Shown: in pieces, positions 57,262 through 64,000 of the stretch | Position numbering within the stretch: position 1 is the first letter of the stretch | Layout: every line of letters starts with the position of its first letter | Source: Atlanticothrix silvestris CENA357 | Lineage (GTDB): Bacteria > Cyanobacteriota > Cyanobacteriia > Cyanobacteriales > Nostocaceae | Length of the DNA: 64,000 nt | Assembly (NCBI RefSeq): GCF_016056295.1 | Contig: NZ_JAECZB010000082.1 | Span: forward strand, 1-64,000 | Reading direction: 5' to 3' | The notes under the pieces: model-generated | Database searches by the model: none | Seen by the model: only the letters and a program-made list of their open reading frames with translations | Told to the model about the DNA's origin: nothing | Made by a program: the position numbers and the translations under genes

Positions 57262-59481
57262 GTGATTAGTGGAATATTAGAAAAACTCCGAGCCGCGTTG
57301 GCAAAATATCAAGGTTATGGTGATAGCCCTGCCAATAAAAATTGGTGGCAAATTATTCTATTTACAAGTTTAGGTGTCACTACCTTGATATGGGGAGTTC
57401 GAGAACTGAAAGAGTTGCAGTCTTGGGAGTTAAAAGCTTATGATCAAATGCTGCGATCGCGTCCTATAGAGCCACCTGACCCCCGGATTTTACTAGTAAC
57501 TATTACTGAAGAGGATCTAGCGCGCCAGAAGTGGCCTCTGCCAGATGCCACAATTAATCAACTACTATTAAAATTAGAGTCTTATCAGCCGCGTATTATT
57601 GCTCTAAATCTTTATAGACCAGAACAAAAAAATTTGGCAGCAGATTTAAAAAATCAAAAAAATATCATTAGCACCTGTTTGTTAAGCAGTATCGGCAGAT
57701 CAGAAGTTCCACCGCCGCCTAATTTTAATCAAGACAATATAGGCTATAGCGATTTAATTCCTGATAACCATGAAGACCAAATTGTTCGCCGTGGTTTATT
57801 ATTTGCCCACTCTACAGATAACAAATGTACAACCTCATTTTCATTTGCAGCTTTAGCAGCAGTTAGTTATTTAGAAAAACAAGGTTTAGAAATAGATTTT
57901 CCCGATACAGACAATTTCTATGTAGGTAAAATTAATTTCCCAACTCTCAAAACAAATTCCGGCAGCTACAAGGGTTTAGATGCTGCTGGTTATCAAATAC
58001 TATTAAATTATCGCCAAAGCGATCGCCTAGCTCAGCAAGTCACTCTCACACAAGTTCTAAGCAATCAACTCAACCCCAATTGGGTGAAAGATCGGCTAGT
58101 AATTATTGGCATAACAGCTGCCAGTTTACATCCTGGATTATATACACCTTATAGCGCTTCACCAGAGCAACCAGCTAGAACACCAGCTGTGTTAATCCAT
58201 GCACAGATAGCTAGTCAACTTCTTAGTACAGTCATAGATGGACGACCCCAACTTTGGTACTGGCCGGACTGGGCTGAATTAGTGTGGGTATGGAGTTGGT
58301 CAATAGTGGGTAGTATTTTGGGATGGCGGTTTCGACATCCTTTGTTATTGCTAGTAGTTGGCAGTATAACTCTAGCTAGCTTAGTGGGGATATGTGTTGG
58401 TTTGTTTCTCCTAGCCGGGTGGATACCACTCATCCCCCCAGCTATTGCTTTAGTGATTAGTGGTGTTAGTGTTATGGCTTACACCACATATCAAACCCAG
58501 CAGCAAACTCAAGTAATTATTCTGCAAGTTGAACAACAAAAAGCAGCGATTGAACAGTTAAATATCCTTTTAAAAGAAACTACAACTACCGCAGACAGTA
58601 CTACAATTCGTGACCTGCATGTTCATGACAATTCTGCATTGACAGCACCAGAAAAAAGAACTGGTGATTTACTTTTGGGTGGACGTTACCAAATTTCCCA
58701 AGTTTTGGCTGCTGGTGGATTTGGTCGCACATATTTAGCAAAAGATACTCAGCGACCAGGTAATCCTAGTTGTGTAGTTAAACAGTTAATGCCAGCACGC
58801 CGAGATCCCAGATTTTTACAAGTTGCTAGAAGATTGTTTAATACAGAAGCGGAAATTTTAGAAGCTTTGGGTAAACATGAACAAATTCCTGCACTTCTGG
58901 CTTATTTTGAAGATCATCAAGAATTTTATTTAGTGCAAGAATATATTTCTGGACATACTTTGGGTGAAGAATTACCACCTGTACAGGGTCTGAAAAGTGA
59001 ATCATTTGTGATTGACATGCTCAAAGGTGTATTAGAAATTCTCGTTTTTGTGCATGAACATCGAGTAATTCATCGGGATATCAAACCAACTAATATTATT
59101 AGATCTACCCAAAATCATCGACTAGTATTAATTGACTTTGGTGCAGTCAAATTGATGCAACCACCCACAAGTGATCAAACAGAATTAGCAACAGTAGCTA
59201 TCGGGACACGGGGTTATGCACCACCAGAACAAATGGCTGGTCATCCTCGTCTATCGAGTGATATTTACGCTTTGGGAATGATGGGCATTCAAGCTGTCAC
59301 TGGCATACCTCCCCAAGAACTGCATCCAGATTCAGAAACAGGTAATATCATCTGGCGAGAAACAACATCAATTAGTGAAGAATTAGCAGTGATTTTGGAT
59401 AAAATGGTACGTTATCATTTTAGTGATCGCTATCAATCATCCACCGCAGTTTTACAAGATTTAAAACGTATTGTTAAATAA
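57262..59481 (+). CDS. CHASE2-domain Ser/Thr protein kinase
   Basis: 739 aa. A membrane helix at about 28-46, an extracytoplasmic CHASE2 sensor domain (about 50-320, starting KAYDQMLRSRP and containing VIIGITAAS), three further membrane helices (about 335-415), a linker coiled coil, then a cytoplasmic Hanks kinase (about 478-739). Kinase motifs: the glycine loop reads AAGGFG (first Gly replaced by Ala), Lys in CVVKQL, HRD in VIHRDIKPTN, DFG. GTG 57262 is the start. The architecture is typical of cyanobacterial CHASE2 kinases that sense an extracellular signal. Confidence 0.93.
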   Translation: MISGILEKLRAALAKYQGYGDSPANKNWWQIILFTSLGVTTLIWGVRELKELQSWELKAYDQMLRSRPIEPPDPRILLVTITEEDLARQKWPLPDATINQLLLKLESYQPRIIALNLYRPEQKNLAADLKNQKNIISTCLLSSIGRSEVPPPPNFNQDNIGYSDLIPDNHEDQIVRRGLLFAHSTDNKCTTSFSFAALAAVSYLEKQGLEIDFPDTDNFYVGKINFPTLKTNSGSYKGLDAAGYQILLNYRQSDRLAQQVTLTQVLSNQLNPNWVKDRLVIIGITAASLHPGLYTPYSASPEQPARTPAVLIHAQIASQLLSTVIDGRPQLWYWPDWAELVWVWSWSIVGSILGWRFRHPLLLLVVGSITLASLVGICVGLFLLAGWIPLIPPAIALVISGVSVMAYTTYQTQQQTQVIILQVEQQKAAIEQLNILLKETTTTADSTTIRDLHVHDNSALTAPEKRTGDLLLGGRYQISQVLAAGGFGRTYLAKDTQRPGNPSCVVKQLMPARRDPRFLQVARRLFNTEAEILEALGKHEQIPALLAYFEDHQEFYLVQEYISGHTLGEELPPVQGLKSESFVIDMLKGVLEILVFVHEHRVIHRDIKPTNIIRSTQNHRLVLIDFGAVKLMQPPTSDQTELATVAIGTRGYAPPEQMAGHPRLSSDIYALGMMGIQAVTGIPPQELHPDSETGNIIWRETTSISEELAVILDKMVRYHFSDRYQSSTAVLQDLKRIVK

Positions 59482-59849
59482 ATAAATTTATCACCAATTT
59501 ACGAAAGATTATCTCGTTTATGCAGCGTCCCACAGAGAACAATCATTAAATACATATAGCAGTCCTAAATGAGTTGCGAACAACAAGATCCCCGACTTCT
59601 TGAAGAAGTCGGGGATCTGAGCCTCTCGATGTTTGCAAATCAATAGGATTGCTATATCAGCTTAATATTTCGTTTTTATCCTATTACTACTGAATTATAT
59701 CTTTAGGTATAACTATAAACTAGCTAAGGATAGATACTTATACCAAAGGAAGGATGGCATAATATTTTAGTTTGCTAACGCACATAACATTTAAAAACGC
59801 TATGTTTACGGCTGTGCAAACTTAAACTCCATGAAATTGTGCATTTTTT
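59482..59849. other. intergenic region with a long perfect hairpin
   Basis: The 15-bp perfect stem at 59586-59600/59604-59618 (AGATCCCCGACTTCT with its complement, loop TGA) is a dispersed cyanobacterial palindrome; it may end the CHASE2 kinase transcript. The rest is AT-rich and should contain the promoter of the amylase. Confidence 0.75.
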
Positions 59850-61778
59850 ATGGTCAGCACCCCCCCATCCCAGTTTTCGCCAGATCAATACAAAGTAGAT
59901 TCTGCCAAAACAAAAGTAGAAGCTTTAATACAAACGCCATCACCAGATACAGAGATAGACCTAGAATTTCTTTACACCAGAGATATTGAATTTCGTCAAG
60001 AAACACTTTACTTTCTTGTAGTTGATCGCTTTTATGATGGTGATCCAGATAATAGTGAAGGTTCTAACTCAGAACTGTACGATCCCACTGGACAAGATTG
60101 GGGTAAGTACTGGGGTGGAGACTTACAAGGTGTCATCGATAAATTAGACTATCTCAAAAATATGGGAGTAACCGCTGTTTGGTTAACTCCATTGTTTGAG
60201 CAGGTTGAAGAGTTGTTTGTTGGTAATGCAGCTATCCACGGTTATTGGACAAAAGATTTTAAACGGATAAATCCTCGCTATATTGCACAAGGAGAAGATC
60301 CTTCTTTAAACAACACCCAAGAAGCAAAAAATACAACCTTTGATCGCTTAGTTACGGAACTACACAAACGCAATATGAAGTTGGTGCTAGATATTGTCTG
60401 TAACCATAGTACCCCTGATACTAGCGGCAGTAAAGGTGAATTGTATGATGATGGTGTCAAAATTGCCGACTTCAATAATGACGTGAATAATTGGTATCAC
60501 CATTATGGAGAAGTGCAAAATTGGGAAGACGAATGGCAAGTACAGAACTGTGAACTAGCAGGCCTAGCAACTTTTAATGAAAATAATACTGAATATCGAG
60601 AGTATATCAAATCAGCAATTAAACAATGGCTAGACCGGGGTGTTGATGCACTACGGGTGGACACTGTCAAGCACATGCCTATCTGGTTTTGGCAAGAATT
60701 TACTGGCGATATGAGCAATCACAAGCCAGATGTGTTTATTTTTGGTGAATGGATTTATAGTCATCCTGGTGACGATCGCTCAATTGAATTTGCCAACTAC
60801 TCAGGCATGACTATGTTAGACTTTGGACTGTGCGTAGCCATTAGGGCAGCACTGGGTCAAGGTTCAGAAAACGGATTTCAAACAATTCAATATATTTTTG
60901 ATCAAGATCATCGCTACAGTGGGGCGACAGAATTAGTTACCTTCATCGATAACCACGATATGCCCCGCTTTCAATCGCTAAATCCTGATCCAGCCATGCT
61001 GAGGGTAGCGATCGCCTTAATTATGACATGTCGCGGTATTCCTTGCATTTATTACGGTACAGAACAATATCTGCATAACGATACCGATGGCGGCAATGAT
61101 CCATATAACCGCCCAATGATGGAAAATTGGGATACCGATACTGAAATTTATCGTTATCTTAGGCTACTGTCTGGATTACGGCGATTAAATCCCGCTGTAT
61201 CAATGGGTAGTCACTGGTCAAAATATCTCACCCCCGACATTTACTGTTACGTGCGCCGCTATCGTGACTCTCTATGTTTTGTAGGCCTCAACCGGGGAGG
61301 AGAAGTTACTTTACCAGAAGTAGAAACAGAATTACCCGATGGTGAACATACCTGTGTAGTAACTCGTAATAAATACGAAGTCAAAGACGGCAAGATTTAT
61401 GATTTAGTACTCGAAGAACGTGGAGTCCTTGTTTTTAGTCACGTTGGCGAAAGAATTAAAGCAGAAACAATTGTACGCGTACAACTCAACGGCGTGCAAA
61501 CTCAACCAGGCGAAATTATTGTTGTGACTGGAGATTGCCCAGAACTAGGTAACTGGGATATCAGCAAGGCTTATCCTCTAGAATACATCAACACTAATAC
61601 TTGGTCTGCCGAAATTCCTTTTAACGAGAGTACTGGCAAGCTGATTAGTTATAAGTATGCCATGTGGCGAGAAGGGCGATCGCCCCTGCGTGAAAATCTC
61701 GTTAACCGCCGCTGGGTAATTGCTAAAGAAGGTACAGTCAAATGGCGTGATACCTGGGCATCGGGACGAGAATCTTAG
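59850..61778 (+). CDS. GH13 alpha-amylase-like enzyme with C-terminal CBM20
   Basis: 642 aa enzyme that hydrolyses or transglycosylates alpha-1,4-glucans. No signal peptide, so likely cytosolic glycogen metabolism. Barrel motifs: DIVCNHS, the nucleophile Asp in DALRVDTVKHMP, the acid/base Glu in FIFGEWIYS, and FIDNHDMPRF. The last about 100 residues form a CBM20 starch-binding domain (VTGDCPELGNWDISKAYPL). The layout is like cyclomaltodextrin glucanotransferase, but the long A-C-D-E order and product specificity are not assured. Monocistronic; ATG at 59850. Confidence 0.92.
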   Translation: MVSTPPSQFSPDQYKVDSAKTKVEALIQTPSPDTEIDLEFLYTRDIEFRQETLYFLVVDRFYDGDPDNSEGSNSELYDPTGQDWGKYWGGDLQGVIDKLDYLKNMGVTAVWLTPLFEQVEELFVGNAAIHGYWTKDFKRINPRYIAQGEDPSLNNTQEAKNTTFDRLVTELHKRNMKLVLDIVCNHSTPDTSGSKGELYDDGVKIADFNNDVNNWYHHYGEVQNWEDEWQVQNCELAGLATFNENNTEYREYIKSAIKQWLDRGVDALRVDTVKHMPIWFWQEFTGDMSNHKPDVFIFGEWIYSHPGDDRSIEFANYSGMTMLDFGLCVAIRAALGQGSENGFQTIQYIFDQDHRYSGATELVTFIDNHDMPRFQSLNPDPAMLRVAIALIMTCRGIPCIYYGTEQYLHNDTDGGNDPYNRPMMENWDTDTEIYRYLRLLSGLRRLNPAVSMGSHWSKYLTPDIYCYVRRYRDSLCFVGLNRGGEVTLPEVETELPDGEHTCVVTRNKYEVKDGKIYDLVLEERGVLVFSHVGERIKAETIVRVQLNGVQTQPGEIIVVTGDCPELGNWDISKAYPLEYINTNTWSAEIPFNESTGKLISYKYAMWREGRSPLRENLVNRRWVIAKEGTVKWRDTWASGRES

Positions 61779-61914
61779 AAAGTTGGGCATTGGGGATGGA
61801 GAAGAGTCATTAATACCCAATGCCCCTTTTTATGGAATTTCTTTTTCAAGTGCGATCGCTTTTACACATCTCAGGCAATACTAAGAAAATACTGAATTTA
61901 TCAAGTATTTTGCT

Positions 61915-62682
61915 ATGCGCCAATTATTGCAATACCTACGTACCTCGATAATACTAAGTTTAGTTTGTTTAGTATTAACTTGGTCGCTTCCTGCACAAGC
62001 CGCTAACCAAATTAATCCCAAACTAGAGCAACAAGTCTTACAAATTATCCGCGAACACCCAGAGGTATTAATCGAATCTGTTCAAACATATCAACAGCAA
62101 CAGCAAGATAAATTAAAGCAAGCACGACAGGTATTTTTACAAGATTTCAACATTAATCCTCAAGCAGTAATTGGTGATTCTCCTACTGCTGGTTCGCCTC
62201 AAGCAAAAACTGTGCTGGTAGAGTTTTCTGATTTTCAATGTCCCTACTGTGCTGAAGCCCATAAAACACTCAAGCAGTTGCTAGCAAAACATCAAAATGA
62301 TTTGACATTGGTTTATAAACATTTCCCCTTAACACCTATTCATGCTGAAGCTATGCCAGCAGCCCAAGCAGCTTGGGCTGCCAATCAGCAGGGTAAATTT
62401 TGGGAGTATGAAGATGCATTGTTTACAAATCAAAAGCAACTTGGTGAAGTTTTGTATTTAGATATTGCTAAAAAACTCAATTTAGACTTAGAAAAATTTA
62501 AAAGCGATCGCCTAATTGCCAATACTGCTATTGAGCAAGATATCCAACTAGCTAAAAAATTGGGAATTGCTGGCACACCTTTTTTTGTAATTAATAGTCC
62601 AAATTTCTCTGGTGCAGTGCAACTGTCAGAAATAGAAGGTAAATTATCTGATACCAGTAAACTAGGAAATAATGTTCATTAG
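61915..62682 (+). CDS. DsbA-family thiol oxidoreductase (secreted)
   Basis: 255 aa exported protein. Signal peptide at about 1-30 (VLTWSLPAQAA). A helical leader, then a thioredoxin fold with active site CPYC in VEFSDFQCPYCAEAH, the AAQAAWAANQQGKFWEY motif and the cis-Pro region TPFFVINS. Likely forms or isomerises disulfides in the periplasm or lumen. Independent promoter region of about 135 nt upstream. Confidence 0.92.
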   Translation: MRQLLQYLRTSIILSLVCLVLTWSLPAQAANQINPKLEQQVLQIIREHPEVLIESVQTYQQQQQDKLKQARQVFLQDFNINPQAVIGDSPTAGSPQAKTVLVEFSDFQCPYCAEAHKTLKQLLAKHQNDLTLVYKHFPLTPIHAEAMPAAQAAWAANQQGKFWEYEDALFTNQKQLGEVLYLDIAKKLNLDLEKFKSDRLIANTAIEQDIQLAKKLGIAGTPFFVINSPNFSGAVQLSEIEGKLSDTSKLGNNVH

Positions 62683-62759
62683 ACCCTACTTTAAGTAGCG
62701 ATCGCGTCAAAAGTTGCCTTAAAGTTTACATAAATGAAGAGTTAACTCAGGCGAGCATC

Positions 62760-63365
62760 ATGAACTACTCCGGATTTACCTTGTGGTTTACAGGATTATC
62801 TGGCGCAGGTAAGACCACAATCTCAAAAGGTGTGGCATCGGTGTTGAAGGCAAGAGGTTATCGTGTAGAAATTTTAGATGGGGATGTGGTTCGCACTCAC
62901 CTTTCTCAAGAATTAGGGTTTAGCAAACAAGACCGAGATACAAACATCCGGCGCATTGGATTTGTCGCGAGTTTACTGAGCCGGAATCAGGTGATTGCAA
63001 TTGTAGCGGCAATTAGTCCTTACAGAGAAATTCGAGACGAAGTTCGACAAATGTCACAAAGTTTTGTAGAGGTTTATGTCAAGGCATCATTAGAGACTTG
63101 CTCTCAACGGGATGTCAAAGGGCTATATGCATTAGCAAAAACTGGAAAAATCAAAGACTTTACAGGGATTGATAGCCCTTATGAAGAGCCTTTAAATCCA
63201 GAAATTATTTGTCATACTCAATACGAAAGTATTGAATCAAGCATTACCAAGGTTATACAAGCTTTAGAAGAACAACGATATATTTCGAGTCTTGCTCATG
63301 ATGGGCAAAAACAAGGGGTTTTAAATACTATCACTACTGACTTAGTAAGTGAGTTAGATGCGTGA
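62760..63365 (+). CDS. cysC: adenylylsulfate (APS) kinase
   Basis: Cytoplasmic kinase of 201 aa that makes PAPS from APS and ATP. Walker A GLSGAGKTT (12-20), DGDVVRTHLSQ, the NIRRIGFVASLL helix and the AAISPYREIRDEVR motif are present. Its C-terminal extension (about 175-201) is longer than minimal APS kinases. Followed after 88 nt by a TIGR03032-type gene, often in sulfotransferase contexts, so PAPS use for sulfation rather than assimilation is a possible inference. Confidence 0.95.
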   Translation: MNYSGFTLWFTGLSGAGKTTISKGVASVLKARGYRVEILDGDVVRTHLSQELGFSKQDRDTNIRRIGFVASLLSRNQVIAIVAAISPYREIRDEVRQMSQSFVEVYVKASLETCSQRDVKGLYALAKTGKIKDFTGIDSPYEEPLNPEIICHTQYESIESSITKVIQALEEQRYISSLAHDGQKQGVLNTITTDLVSELDA

Positions 63366-63452
63366 GTTGAAAATTTCACAAACATTATACATCTGAACAG
63401 CAAATATGTTATAGGGTAAACACTGAGACCAGTTAATTAAATAGTTACTTTG

Positions 63453-64000
63453 GTGGACTCTTCACGTACCCCTAGCGATCAACACTCAGTGTCTGTATCG
63501 AGCAAGGCTGTGGTTCCTTCCTTAGAAATCAATGCTTCCCGCCAGTTTACTCCCTGGCTGTTCGAGCAAAATCTCAGTCTGGCGTTTACCACTTATCAAG
63601 CAGGTAAATTATTTTTTATCGGTTTGCAACCTAACGGTAAATTATCTATATTCGAGCGCACCTTTGAACGCTGCATGGGTTTGTATGCAAAAGGTAGCAG
63701 CTTGTATATGAGTTCTCTTTATCAACTGTGGCGCTTTGAAAACATCCTACAAACAGGACAAGTCCACGACAATTACGATGCTGTGTATCTGCCCCAGGTG
63801 AGTTATGTAACGGGAGACTTAGACATCCACGATATCGCCTTAAGTAATTCTCAAGCAAATAACGATGCACTGAATTTAATATTTGTCAATACCTTATTTA
63901 GCTGTTTAGCCAGAGTTAGTCAAACCCATAGTTTTATCCCTCTATGGCAACCGCCATTTATTAGTAAATTGGCAGCAGAAGACAGGTGTCATCTCAACGG
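63453..64000 (+). CDS. TIGR03032-family protein, 3' end cut by the window
   Basis: First 182 residues of a larger protein from GTG 63453 (TTG 63450 also possible), still open at the window edge. The visible motifs, FTTYQAGKLFFIGLQPNGKL, MGLYAKGSSLYMSSLYQLWR, TGDLDIHDIA, IFVNTLFSCLA and LAAEDRCHLNG, match the TIGR03032/DUF4915 family, which forms a beta-propeller-like fold of unknown function. No clear ribosome-binding site. Its position after cysC suggests that it belongs to the same transcript. Confidence 0.8.
   Translation, partial: MDSSRTPSDQHSVSVSSKAVVPSLEINASRQFTPWLFEQNLSLAFTTYQAGKLFFIGLQPNGKLSIFERTFERCMGLYAKGSSLYMSSLYQLWRFENILQTGQVHDNYDAVYLPQVSYVTGDLDIHDIALSNSQANNDALNLIFVNTLFSCLARVSQTHSFIPLWQPPFISKLAAEDRCHLN

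Overview
The window is chromosomal DNA from a filamentous, probably Nostocales-type cyanobacterium. It carries thylakoid genes (petC-petA for the cytochrome b6f Rieske protein and cytochrome f, psbH and psbN of photosystem II), a Cph1-type bacteriophytochrome with its response regulator, and hemL of the C5 tetrapyrrole route. HIP1 octamers (GCGATCGC) are dense, short tandem repeats of 7-8 nt (STRR type) lie between genes, and signalling proteins of the cyanobacterial style (CHASE2 kinases, pentapeptide-repeat kinases, GAF/PHY kinases) are abundant. All functional statements come from reading the sequence and from knowledge of the families; no searches were run.

Layout. 0.1-2.8 kb: overlapping phytochrome and Rcp1-type regulator. 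3.3-8 kb: a PMT-type mannosyltransferase, then an ABC solute-binding lipoprotein and a DppB-like permease with no other transporter parts nearby. 8-12 kb: a short-chain dehydrogenase, an FHA protein and a Ser/Thr kinase with pentapeptide repeats. 12-16 kb: hemL, a ChaB-like gene, and a tight operon hisIE-fecCD-fecE. 16-24 kb: a HAMP histidine kinase, a DUF1400 alpha/beta hydrolase, an ATP-grasp ligase related to the PGM1 family, a phosphoribulokinase-like kinase and radC. 24.7-27.9 kb: a decayed type I restriction-modification locus. 28-33 kb: carotenoid oxygenase, petA, petC, a DUF3067 protein and bioD. 33-40 kb: a Ser/Thr kinase, prs, rpsU, pth, tatA, psbH and psbN. 40-52 kb: GH38 alpha-mannosidase, a cyanobacterial hypothetical, an acyltransferase, an alpha/beta hydrolase, a Nif11-type leader peptide gene, SDR, GNAT, mnmE and a Uma2 nuclease-fold protein. 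52-59.5 kb: a PhnD-like lipoprotein directly coupled to a hybrid histidine kinase and a receiver-histidine kinase, then a small membrane protein and a CHASE2 Ser/Thr kinase. 59.8-64 kb: a GH13 amylase with CBM20, a DsbA-like oxidoreductase, APS kinase and the start of a TIGR03032-type gene cut by the window edge.

The parts most worth a second look are: (1) the R-M ruin, where hsdM has a 1-nt frameshift, a nonsense codon and several copies of a small palindromic repeat, the hsdS tail is fused to a GIY-YIG domain, and a DUF1016 nuclease N-terminus is fused to two ends of a gutted HsdR; (2) the PhnD-like lipoprotein/kinase/kinase operon without any transporter, which looks like a ligand-sensing phosphorelay; (3) the Nif11 leader-like peptide; (4) a dispersed repeat that has become coding sequence inside the alpha-mannosidase; and (5) a phosphoribulokinase-like protein lacking one of the two regulatory cysteines.
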